This document shows, one piece after another, positions 43,815 through 55,031 of a DNA stretch of 64,000 nt. The translations under genes were made by a program, and so were the position numbers. Each line of letters opens with the position of its first letter. The first letter of the stretch is position 1. This stretch comes from Trichoderma breve (lineage: Eukaryota; Ascomycota; Sordariomycetes; Hypocreales; Hypocreaceae): NCBI RefSeq assembly GCF_028502605.1, contig NW_026611594.1, positions 637,501-701,500 of the forward strand, in the 5' to 3' direction. The notes under the pieces were generated by a model, which worked only from the letters and a program-made list of their open reading frames with translations, was not told the origin of the DNA and did not search any database.

Positions 43815-45180
43815 TAATGTATTTCGTTGGTTGTGCAGAGCTCAGGCCCGGATCTGCGTCAAGCATTCGACGGACAAAGGAAAGCAGTTGATTGCCTATA
43901 TGTGAACTTGAGTGCACGCATATGCATAGTCGGTTAAGGTAAAAATAGCCGTCAGCGGTTTGTTGATAACTGTTGTAATATTTATTGCGAAGACATACAT
44001 GTAACTGTATGCCCCCCGATTCATGCAAAATTCATCCGGGTCAGCAATCAACAGTCTGTGTGTTGGTGCGACCAACCGGTTATGTTGCATGTACTGCAGA
44101 ATCTGCAGGTGGCCGGATTTTCTCATTTCAAGGGAGAATTGCAACCCAACCAACACCCCGAGGCTGACGGGATTCCCGGAGAAGAACCAACAACAGCTGA
44201 GAATTCTTCGGCGGAATCCATGTCCTGTGAGAAATTGGGTTGCTGTACAAGGAAACTCAGCAGACACTACCCAATTCGGTAGGCAATTCGGTCGCACTAA
44301 TTTAACGAGCCGGGAACTAGGCAGATCTTCAAGCTGGTCTTTGCGCTTTAATTTTGGTGAGTTTTGCGTGGCAAGACGGAAAGCCGCCGAATGGCAGACC
44401 ACGTTTTGACGGCATTAACCTCGTCGATATGCTCGCCGGCTCAACTCGATGGCCGGGGTGAAGCGAGGTCCATACGATCATCATGGGGGGGTTTCATTAC
44501 CAATGGTGCAAAATCGCGCAACAACCTGGAAGAACACCCCAGTTTTACGGCCACTCATGCCCAAAGGAGCGTTCTTACTAGGGGGTTGCAGATGGAGGCT
44601 GACGTGCTGACAATGGCTTCAGGTACTTTGCAGATGCGGCAGCCGATCCCTGCTTCCTAGTACTGTAATGCCTGAACACTAGATGGCACCATCTATCCCT
44701 GCTTGCCTGTTGGTTCACTGAGAATGAATCCTTCCCAAATACTTGACTTAGAAGCACTTGGAGTAAGATCAATCCTACGGATGGAGCGTTGGGTGATGAT
44801 TATAATAATCGGCTGGATGCCTTTATGGCTGATACCCTGAAACCTTGTCTGTGTCAGAAGACGGAAGCTTCTTTACATCGATCGACAAGCTCCAGGACTC
44901 AGATTTGAAAGAAAGATTCCCGTTCAGGGCCTAAGAAAGGAGCTCCGCTAGTGTTTCTAGAACGAGCTAGCTGGCCCGCAGAAGCCAGCCTCCCCCGGAT
45001 AGTTCGCAGGACTCTATCGAATTTTGTCGAAATTGACAAAGGAGTCATATTGGTTGTTGGTTGTGTTAGTTGCCGGGTTCCTGGAAACCTGGGACTGCTA
45101 AGGATCCGATATTCCGGTCGCCTGCATCAGGTAGATTTTGCGGTTTCTCTTATATCTAGCTTGTTTTACCTTCTCGTGTG
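43815..45180. other. divergent promoter region, 7-TM gene / GMC oxidoreductase
   Basis: About 1.4 kb between divergent starts. Several short frames have no recognisable domain. A direct repeat of AATTCGGT with flanking G/C is seen at 44273-44294 (CAATTCGGTAGGCAATTCGG). Function unknown. Confidence 0.4.
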
Positions 45181-47085
45181 ATGATGGCGGAGCAGAGTAG
45201 CACTCCTTTCCAAACAACGGCAGAGGAAGCGTCCGCCATGCTTTGGGATTACATTTTCGTTGGAGGTGGCCTCTCGGCCTCGGTTGTGTCTAGCCGTCTC
45301 CATCACCTCGACCCAGCACTCAAGATCCTCGTCATCGAAGCTGGAGGCAACGCCAACAATGACCCCAGCGTAGTTTACCCCAACTCTACAAACCTCATCG
45401 GAGGGGAGTATGATTGGAAGTATGAGACGATTCCGCAAGTGAATCTGGACAATCGCCAGGTATCTCTGCCATGCGGTAAAGCTCTTGGAGGTGGCACTGT
45501 CATCAACTCAGGTAAACAAGAATTTCCCCTCTTGTACATACACTGGCGACTCCACGTGAAAACGATGCAGCCAGGGGATAACGCAACGATTGGAGAGCGC
45601 TGTCTGCTGCCATTGAAGATTGTAGACTAATGCGAGTTTCTAGGTGGCTGGATTCGTGGTGACAAGTTTGACTTCGACCTGTGGGGCGACACAGTTGGTG
45701 ACCATCGCTGGTCTTATGCTGGTCTGCTCCCGTATATGAAGTTGACCGAGACTGCTCCTGCACCTGTCAAAAACACTGCCGAGCATGGCACAGATGGCCC
45801 TATGCAAATCCAGGGCATTGTATCGACTCACAGAGAATTCCCTCTGCGCAACCAGACTCTTCAATCCTGGCAAGCAGTTGGCGTCCATCCACTCCCTAAC
45901 AATGATGGCAACGCCGGCAACCCTCTCGGTATTGGTGATCTCTTCGAAAACAAAAACCAGGGTCGCCGTGAGATAGCCGATAATGTCTTCAAGTTGACCG
46001 GCATAACTGTTCTCACGGAAACTCTAGTTTCCAAGGTCCTTCTAAGCACTCCCAAATCGCATAACCAATCGCCTGAAGCCACTGGAGTTCAGCTCGCAAA
46101 CGGCACGAAGATTCAAGGCAAAGAGATTATCCTTGCAGCGGGCGCTATCCGAACTGCCCAGCTCCTCATGCTCTCTGGAATTGGACCGTCTGATGAGTTG
46201 CACAAGTTTAAAATTCCCGTCGTCCTGAACCAGCCTGAAGTCGGCAAGAACTTTGCGGACCATGGTCTTTTTGGAGCACTTTGGGCTCTGAAAGATCCCT
46301 CCGCCGGTTATGCTATCGGATCTGCCAACCCGCTCTTCAACGAGCCTCAATATGGCTGGGGCACTCCGGCTGATTTCCTCGTCTCCACCGGTATCACCGA
46401 CAAGGCTGGACTGGCTGCTGCTATCGAGAAGGATGAGGGCAAGAAGCCTGATCCCAAGAAGCACCCACTGCTGAAGCAGGACCGCACTTTCAACGAGCAT
46501 GTATTCCAGTATGCCGGTACTCCAGACGGCTCAGCTGTCACCTTTGCTCTGATCAATCTCTTGCCCACATCCAGGGGTAGCGTCACTCTCAAGTCCGCCA
46601 ACATCAATGATGTGCCTAACATTGATCCCAACTACCACGCGACTGAGGTTGACAAGTTTGTTGCCCGCGAGGGTATTCGCCTGCAAATTGCATTTGCCAA
46701 CTCCAACCGTACCGTTATTGGTCGTGATATTATTGCCGGCGAGCTTGGCGCTCCAGGTTTCAATGAGACATTCAATACACAGTCAACAGATGCTTACATT
46801 GATGCTCGTATTGCTGCTGGTCTTGGGTAAGTGCTCGCGCTCTATGTCATATCACAGAATCGCAGACTCTAACAATTTGGCAGATCTACATTCCACCCCA
46901 TGGGAACTGCAGCTATGGGCAAGGTGGTTGACACCAATCTTAAAGTCAAGGGTATCAACAAGCTTCGTATTGTTGATACCTCTGTTTTCCCTGTTGTCAT
47001 TACCGCTCATCTTCAAGTTGCTACATATGCGACAGCATACCAGGCAGCTGATATTATTTATAATAGTCTCAAGTGTTCCAAATAG
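45181..47085 (+). CDS. GMC-family FAD oxidoreductase
   Basis: Three exons, 45181..45511, 45644..46826 and 46884..47085, 571 residues; the first intron is long for this genome (132 nt). The ADP-binding start is DYIFVGGGLSASVVSSRL, with Ala where the third Gly of GxGxxG is usual. Further marks are LKILVIEAGG, the GMC signature region SLPCGKALGGGTVINSGGWIRG, the second signature GAIRTAQLLMLSGIGP, and the C-terminal FHPMGTAAMG ... VFPVVITAHLQVATYA with the catalytic His pair. There is no signal peptide, so the enzyme is likely intracellular. GMC enzymes oxidise alcohols (glucose, aryl alcohols, choline). The substrate is unknown; it is convergent with a small-anion permease gene. A second ATG at 45184 is an alternative start. 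Confidence 0.9.
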
Positions 47086-47360
47086 ATTACAAAGGATACA
47101 ACGTTATTTAGTCAAGGGAGGTAGATTAATATAAATCAAGGAGTAATAAAGGGTTTAGAATAATGCATTTTTCGTCATGAAACCTTTTTCTGCGATTGGC
47201 TAAGACAAGATCTATGAGCTTCATGTTGTCGAGTAGTTGATCAAGAAAATACTTTAATGAGAACTGGCACGGCCAACATTAATGACCAAGACCTTATTGA
47301 CTAAACAGGGAAAATTATTATACGTTTATCTAAATTCTCCTCTGCTAGGAATTCCTCAAC

Positions 47361-49184
47361 TTAGTAAACATAGCGAAAGTTCGGATTCTCTCGATCAGTC
47401 AAATCCTGAAACGCCAGATCATGAGTGATCTCGGCGACCTGCGCTGCCTTGTTTCGGTTTCTTGCCAGAAGAACAATCCTTGTAACCACCACCAAGAGCA
47501 GATACACTCCATAAACGACAAGGTGCACAATAAAGCCTGGTAGATATCTAGGAGCATCCTTCTCCTGGAAGATCTGCGGGGCGATCAGGTTACCCACCGC
47601 CCAGCCAACAAAGACCAGAGTCATGGTGATGCCCTTCTTCGTCTGCCCAGCTATGTTACGTGTGACGAGAGAAATGATCATGTTGCCTTGAGCAAGAAAG
47701 AATTGTGTGCAGTAAAAGGCAATCAGCATGCCGCCGGCATTTGATGAATTTGGAGTCACGACGAGAATGACGATGGTGCCGACAATAGCTGGGATTGTCC
47801 AAAGCTGTATTGTGGCGACATTCTTAGTAAAATTCACCACTTTGGGAGGTTTTGTTTGTCAAATTAAATAGTGCGAGAGCTTACCAGCATAATGAGACAT
47901 GTCTGCCCTGACTTTTGAGACGCCCATGCCGATGAGACCATGACAATTATTGTTAAACCACCTTGGGCAATATTGAGAAGCTGTGTCTGGAGCAGGGTAA
48001 AGCCAAATTGTTCAATAATAAGATTGGAGAAAACGCCAAGTCCGCCAATGACCAAGTTTGCGACTGTAATAAGCAGGACGCAACACCAGACGAGAGGATC
48101 CGTGAGTGCCTCGATAATCTGATACTTTTTGTACTTCTTGTTTTGGATACCGGTTTCGTTGTGACGTACACGTTCGACCATAAGACGCTTATCTTCTTCA
48201 CTGTAGCACTTGGCTTTCATAGGGCTGTCGGGGAGAAGAATGGCTATGAAAAAGGACCATACGACTGCCGCCAGGCCGAGGACGAGGAAGAGCAGTTGCC
48301 AGTTTTTAATTGGACCGTTGGTGAAATGTGAGACTCCAAAGGCAAGAAGACCGCCAACCTGTATTGTAATTAGCAATTGAAGTATTAGGTATAATTCGAG
48401 GAAGTTCATTGACGAAAGATGGCCTCAATGTGTAATTCTTACCATTAGTTGCAGTCCTGTCATGCAGTACCAGAGTGAGTTCAACATAGATTGTTCTTCT
48501 CTTGTGTACCACATAGAAGTCCTACAATAACAGGTTTTCGTCAGTCTCCGGTCTTGCGGAAGAGGTATTGTCTCCCCACAATAGGCCAGCTTGGAACAAC
48601 TTACAATAACATCATTGCTGGCTGCACACAACTCTCGAAAAAGCCCAACAGAAACCGAAGAGCCATAAGTCCACCAAAATTGGTCGTCGCAGCGGAACAT
48701 GCCACCACGGTTCCCCAACAGAACACATTGGCAGCGAGGAGTTTCCCTACGGGCAGTTTCTGCAACAGAAAGTTTTGTGGATATTCTCCAACGAGGATAC
48801 CCAGGTATAGAATGGTTCCAAGCCACGAATACTGGATGCTGGTCAGTGTCATGCCGAAAAATTCGAGTGAGCTCAGTTCATTGGTGAAATATAACTTACT
48901 TGTTGCCCCACGAGATGGGCATCGGTCTTGATACCCATGATAGACGCAAAGTTCAACGTTCCCTTATCCAAGGACTGGCAGAAGTAGGTGACCAGCTGGA
49001 TCGCAAGAATGCGCCGGTTAATCTTCCAAAACAGGCGCTTGTTGGTCGCCTTGTCAATCTCAATCCCTGGACCATCCACATAGCGGCTGGTTTCTTCATC
49101 GCCGTCGAGAGACTTCTCCGATATGCCAGGTACCTCTTGATGGGTGGCCTGCGGAGAAGCTTCCATGTCCTTGGAGGCGGCCAT
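47361..49184 (-). CDS. MFS permease of the anion:cation symporter type (Dal5-like)
   Basis: Five exons, complement(47361..47804, 47885..48358, 48443..48521, 48605..48831, 48900..49184), 502 residues; introns are 68-84 nt. Typical blocks of allantoate/vitamin-type permeases are KINRRILAIQLVTYFCQSLD, YSWLGTILYLGILVGEYPQN, LRFLLGFFESCVQPAMMLL, TSMWYTREEQSMLNSLWYC and LPDSPMKAKCYSEEDKRLMV between TM6 and TM7. Family members take up carboxylates, allantoate, nicotinate or similar anions by proton symport at the plasma membrane. The gene is divergent to GH88 with a 511 bp shared promoter, so uptake of uronic or other sugar-derived acids is a reasonable guess. Confidence 0.9.
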
Positions 49185-49695
49185 TGTGAGATTCTGAAAC
49201 TGGGTATCACAGTCTATCGGACTGCTGACAAAACAAATGCAACGTTATGATACAACTCCCGAGTACAACTGCATATCGTCTGTGATATCCTCGCTCCTTG
49301 ATATATATCCTTTATCGGTGGCATGATAATGCAAATGGCTGAACATCGTCACTTTAGCCTAGTAGCGCAACTGACCTCGGAGTGCCCCGAGTCTTCTTCC
49401 GACCTCCGCAAGCCACAAATATGCCCCTGCTAGCGTTTGTCCACTCCGACCCACCTCGCGGCCATGATGCCGGATGGTGGCCGACTGGACGCTCAGGTCA
49501 GAAATAATGAAGATGGCCCCGTTAAGAAGATTTGATTCGATGTTGTCCTATGGAATGAGGAGCTGATCGGTTTCTCAGAGTTCTGTTGGTTCTTGCTGAC
49601 TTGCGAATTTTCATACAAGACCACTATACCCTTCTCTTCCGTGATACTATTTTGAATCTCGAATCGACTAACAAACAGGACTCGATTTATTAAAG
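49185..49695. promoter_or_regulatory. divergent promoter, permease / GH88
   Basis: 511 bp between start codons pointing away from each other. GC-rich blocks with repeated CGG/CCG triplets occur near 49380-49500, which could serve Zn2Cys6 regulators such as the one downstream of GH88 (inference). No TATA box is clear. Confidence 0.4.
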
Positions 49696-51474
49696 ATGCT
49701 ACAACTAGAACCCCCTGCCTCTGTGTCCGTCACCAACGGCACAGATCAGAGTCCAGGCTATTTACCGCCGGATGAATCTCAGATGCGCCCTGAATGGCTG
49801 CTGGACCAAGTCAGACATCACCTATGGCGCCAAAGCTTTTACAAGTATGAGAAAGACTAACCTGTAGGCTAAGAACACGGCAAAACAACAGCTTTCCAGC
49901 ATATTGGTTCCAGAACATCAATATCTTACGAACGGAAAGCAGCCTAAACGATCGCTATTACAAGGTCTTTATTCGAGCAATGTGGTGGCCAAGATCTGGG
50001 GAGTAGCAGCGCCTGCTCTGTTCAAGGTATGAGCTATGGGTGTGGAATCTTGCAGTGTTACTCATCTGACTTTGATGCCATAGTCAGAGCCGCCTACACT
50101 ATATCCCGAGTACACCAAGCCGGGTGGAACACGATATGTATTTCGGGAGCTCGATTTCTGGACGTCGGGATTTTTTCCTGGCAGTCTATACTTGCTCCTC
50201 GAGAGAGAGCGACGCTTCAAGCGAGAGCTTGCCATGATACAAGAGCCATCAGTGTCTTCTTCAATACTCCATCCTATGCATCTCGAGTACGTTTATAGTT
50301 TGCAGATTTTGCTAGTGCAGACATTTAAGAAACTAACGTTGAATTGACAAGATTCGCTTGCAAGTGGTGGACGACCAACCTCCATCAGAACTCGACGCTG
50401 GCCTCCACGCATGACCTCGGCTTCATGATCTTCCCTTGGGCAAAGCTCGCTTGGACACTCGATCACGACATACTTGCGCGAGATACTATAATACGAGCAT
50501 CACGGGTGTTGGCATCGCGATACGTGCCAGCTACTGGGGCGATACGATCCTGGGATACTTGCACGACGTTGCGGTATTCGTTCACAGATCCGACAAAAGA
50601 CTTTCTTTTCATCATCGTAAGATTCATCATACTACTTTCTTCATCTTAACTATGTGCTCATGCTAACTAATATTTTTCCCCCACAAAGGATAACATGATG
50701 AACCTGGACATGCTCTTCTGGACGGCCTCGGAGACTGGAGACCAAGACATGTACCAAATCGCCGTGAACCATGCAAAGAAAACGCAAGCATGTCACATCA
50801 GGACCGACTACTCCACGACACATCTCGTGGTTCTCGATCCGAATACTGGTAGCGTCAAATCTCGACTGACAAACCAAGGATACTCCGACACATCGTCATG
50901 GACGCGCGGCCAGGCGTGGGCCATTGCAGGCTTTGCGCAAACATACAACTGGACGCGAGATGCATCTTTTCTCGAAACTTCTCGAGCGTGTGCAGACTAC
51001 TTTCTCAGTAAGCTGCCTGCCAACGGCGTGCCGCCCTGGGACTTTTGCGCTCCAACGGATTCTGAGCAACCGCCTGACACCAGTGCGGCGGTAATTGCTG
51101 CTTATGGTATGCTTCTCATCCATGAGGCACTTGTACAGCAGGGAGAGCAGTCATCCTATTTTGAGAGTGCGATTAGAATAGTAAAGGCTATCTGCTCGAA
51201 GCACATGACTCCACAAAGTTGCTTCGTAGCGACAACATCTACTTTGGATACTGTAGAGCAAAATATGCAGAACGTACAGACGGAGTTTACGGTAATCCAG
51301 GATGATGCCATCCCACAGACCATCCTCGGAGGCGCCACGATCAATAACTACGAGTTTGCTCCAAGGCGCTGGGCTAACCATGGTCTTGTGTACGCCGATT
51401 ATTATTTCTTGCTGCTCGGGAACAAACTCTTGGAGATGCAGGCAACAATGTCTCTATCAGATATACAGATTTAG
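49696..51474 (+). CDS. GH88 unsaturated glucuronyl hydrolase
   Basis: Five exons, 49696..49809, 49868..50026, 50084..50286, 50352..50616 and 50689..51474, 508 residues. GH88 enzymes hydrate the double bond of unsaturated uronic-acid ends left by polysaccharide lyases, releasing the residue. Blocks seen are VFRELDFWTSGFFPGSLYLL, THDLGFMIFPWAKLAW (catalytic-type Asp), GAIRSWDTC, IIDNMMNLDMLFW (second Asp), HIRTDYSTTHLVVLDP and SSWTRGQAWAIAGFAQTYNW. No signal peptide is apparent, so it probably acts inside the cell on imported oligomers. The first intron uses donor GTCAGA; the nearer GTATGA would give a 23 nt intron. It is divergent to an anion permease and convergent with a Zn2Cys6 regulator. 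Confidence 0.9.
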
Positions 51475-51690
51475 ATCTAAAGCTCGTGCTAGCTCGTGCC
51501 GGGGTTGGATATGGATTACAAAGGGAGGCTACCTTTCACAAGTTTGGAGCTATACATGATTAGATTCTTGCAGTGGGATTCTTTAAGGGCTGCTATTAAG
51601 ATATTGAAACAGATATAGAACATGAACAGCTTGTAATAAATTAGAGCATTATACAGACAAAAAAAGCCGATCGGTATCATTCAGAGTATT

Positions 51691-54351
51691 TTACATGTTG
51701 TTTGAATAAGAAAAAACGCTCACCCTCTGATCGGGTGGAAAAGATGGATCGAGAAAAGCATCAACGCCATCATAAGAGTGAACATCGGCCATCATGGGAT
51801 CTGCGGGCTGTACACCTATTGCAACACCAGCCCGAGGAGACTCAATTGGCATGGACTTTGAGTGACCGTTGTAGGATATTTGGCCCTGTAAACTTAGCGG
51901 TAAAGGTGGAAAAGCCATCGATATGCTGTCGGGTGATGCCCCGTGGAGATCACTAAGTGAGGGAGTGGGCACGCCGACGCCGGTAGTGTCAACACCGTGG
52001 GTAAAAGAGCCTGGGCCTGAGCCCGAACCCTCACGCCTGTTGGCGTTGACTGTCGTCTTATCAATGTACTGGTCGTCCGAATATACTGGCTCCCGTATGT
52101 CGAGAATGTGTTGGTCGTGCTGCCGTGCCTGCGTTAGTCGTGTGGCGAATTTGGACGCCAAGTTGTGTGTCTCCCCATTTGTATCATCGCTAAAGGGTCC
52201 GTTCCAGCGACTAGAGATGTTATAAAGACTGGAGACCAGCGAGTTGAATGAAGGGGCTAGGGGCTGGCTGTGATAAGAGGAATAGGCTAAAAGTAACCTC
52301 CCGCAGATGAACAGACAGAATGCGAACTGGGGGTTGGTCAAGGAAGTTGAGCGTTGCAAATATGCCTCTGCAATGATGCTCACTTCGGTCGCGGCCGCAA
52401 AGCAGGTTTCTGCACTCGATAGGGATGGCAATCGTAGCCGTTGGCTCTGCCACTCAGGCAATGGGAACGCAATAACTTGGTGGAGCAGAATTACCGCAGT
52501 ATTGTGCGTCATGTGCGCCAGGGTGAGATTGGGGTCCATATTGCCATCCGCGTTGAGGACACACGCCTCTCGCCATGGCTTGGGTAGAAAGATTTTCCAT
52601 CTGGTATTGCCAATCATGATTAGTATAACTGACAGTGTATAAGTAACCATATTCCAAATGAACACCAACTTACTGAATCAATCGCAAGTCAAGCTGCTTG
52701 AAGCGGACCAACCACAGCTGAAACTGGTGAGGGTCGCTAAAGTCTAAGTCATGCTGAAGGAAGAACGAGGTAACCAGGCTCAAGCTCTCCGTTGCCTCGA
52801 TACAGAAGGCGAAACCGCCCAAAAGATCTTGGTCTTCACCATCAGGTCGAGCTGTCGGTACGGCTGGATTAGCCCGCGAGGTTAGGTCTGCGATGCCAAA
52901 GTAGGGCGTGGGTACGTCGAGTGGCTGGCCACGTTCCCAGAGGCTGCCTTCGCAAGGAAGTCTTCGTTTGACATCGGCACTGGTGAGAGAGAAGTTCCAT
53001 CCCGTGGCAATGCTGCAGAAGCGATCCATTATAAATATATTCCAAAAGACGCGCCGACGCTCTTCGGTCTCGCTCCAACTGCGGCACCGGGGTAGAAAGT
53101 TCATGCGCCTGATTAATGTCTTGGTGAGTGGCTTATTCTGATCCTCTTCTTCTACACTGAGCTGAAGTTGCTCAACTGTTCGCGTCATGCTGCCAACAAT
53201 CGACTATTCAAGTTTCAGAAAGAATTAGATTCTCAGTTACTTCACGATCGCGTCCAAAACAGGTAATTACTCACCCATGCAGAAGGACCTCGCCCGCCAC
53301 CAATCTGCAGGAAATGTTCAGCAATATCCTCACACAGACAAAGAAGCATATTGACTAACCAAATCAAAAGAACAAATAGTCAAAGCTTGTAGGTTTTCCA
53401 CTGAGAAAGACTCCATGCTGCGAAGTATCACTACCTGTCGGCATTGTCGAGCGTAGGCCGTCTTTTCAGCGCCGTGGCCGAGACGTGGGTCATTGGAAAA
53501 TCGTGCACATAGCGATGTAATGGCGTAGAAAATGGTAGACGCGCTTTCGCGCCCATTGGGCATTAATAACCGCTGGCGAAAGTGCAGAACATGAAGCATT
53601 GGGATCCATTGGTGCACTTGTTCAAAGTATATCTCGATGAGCGCGTCCATGAGGTCGTCTGGCGGTAATCGAGCTTCACTGGTAGCTCCAGGTGCGCTGC
53701 TGCTAAGAGACTTTGGCAATTGGGATGGCCCATCTAAGTTCTGTATCGCGGGTTGTTGCTTGTTTTGTACGGTAGAAGCCAGTCGATTCCGTAATTGGGT
53801 AATGGACTGCTCCAAGTTTTCTTGTGTAAATCCATCCGTGCTTGTGTTCTCGACGCTTCCGCTCGTGGGAGAATTCAAGCCCCCAAACAATTGGTTCCAC
53901 AAGATGCTTTGGCCAAGGAACATTTGCTCCAGCGACGCTGGATGAAGGGAATTAGCGGGCGACAAGTTACGAAACGGAAGATGAAATGGCCCATCCTGTT
54001 TTGAGTTCACTCACCAATCCTTTGGTTGATGCTCTCAATGGCGCCAGTGCGAACACCCGTTTTGGCTCTTCCATCGTAATAGACACACTCGACATCTGTA
54101 AGGCAATTTTTAATATCATGATTCTCCGGCTTTGTCCCAATTCACGTACTGTATCTCACGCATGCGGAGCATGGCTGGGTTCTCGAACATGCTGACTTTT
54201 TCTTTCGACAATTTTGGCAAGCGGGACCTTCATTTTCCTGATTATCGTCCCTGCTGGAGAGCTTTCGCTTTTTAGAGGCGGCTTGCTTATCCTCAGAGCC
54301 GGTAGCGGAGCCTTGCACATCCTCAGCTTCTACATCGTCGACAGGCATCAT
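51691..54351 (-). CDS. Zn2Cys6 transcription factor with fungal_trans domain
   Basis: Six exons, complement(51691..52600, 52674..53203, 53275..53304, 53360..53937, 54015..54095, 54150..54351), 776 residues; exon 4 is only 30 nt (IGGGRGPSAW) but the junctions and the domain continuity support it. The zinc cluster spans the first intron: CQNCRKKKSACSRTQPCSAC then VRYNVEC, spaced C-x2-C-x6-C-x5-C-x2-C-x6-C. The fungal-specific TF domain includes EIYFEQVHQWIPMLHVLHF, ETEERRRVFWNIFIMDRFCS and ATGWNFSLTSADVKRRLPCE. The C-terminal ~130 residues are Ser/Pro/Asp-rich, a possible activation region. Start: the ATG at 54351 is the first in the frame. It lies convergent with GH88, so it is a candidate regulator of the block. 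Confidence 0.9.
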
Positions 54352-55031
54352 GACCGGAGGGCATCCAGCAGAGAGTAGGCATGCCTCACAACAGAGCAAT
54401 TGGCGATGATGTAGAGGAAGCTAAGTCTCCAAGCTTGTTGCCGGATATTAGAGCGGAATGACATGGAGCAAAAGGTACAGCAAATAGCACGGCAAATAGC
54501 GTCAATGGCTTCAACGACTTTGTGGAGTCCCCGCAGAATGAAATCGTGGGGTAGAGCCACGAGTATGGAGCAGAATCACATGATTGCAGGGGGAAGTTTC
54601 GCTCTGTGAGTCGATCAAAGACATGTTCGGATCATATCAAACCGATATGCGAACTTGAAGGACCCAAAACTGCTAAACGAAGGCAATTCGCGTCACTAGG
54701 AAGCGTGTAAGCTCTCACGTGTGCAGGAGAGGCGGGATGCTCGGGGTGTCTCCGAGACTTGGCCCGAGATATACACCGCCCAGAGAGCCTATAAGCGTGC
54801 CAATAGTTAGTTCAATTTTTGAACCCCCGGCTTAGAGGCTACAATTAGAGGAGTCTTCAACAACTAATACTAGATGTGTAATGCCATTAACAAATCTCAC
54901 AGGGCATCTCCGCGGGGTAAGTGTGGGGAAACCAGGGATCTTCAGCAGCATTGTTGTACGATCAGGATGGCATCAATGTGTGATTTACTACATGCTCAAT
55001 GTACATAGTAAAATCCTTCCAAGCGAGTCTC
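54352..55031. other. intergenic region, promoter side of the regulator
   Basis: 680 bp with the promoter of the Zn2Cys6 gene and the 3' UTR of the decarboxylase gene. No gene seen. Confidence 0.4.

Noticed and set aside
49845..49867. GTATGA donor for GH88 intron 1
   Set aside because: It would make a 23 nt intron and put exon 2 in the wrong frame; GTCAGA at 49810 gives 58 nt and the right frame.
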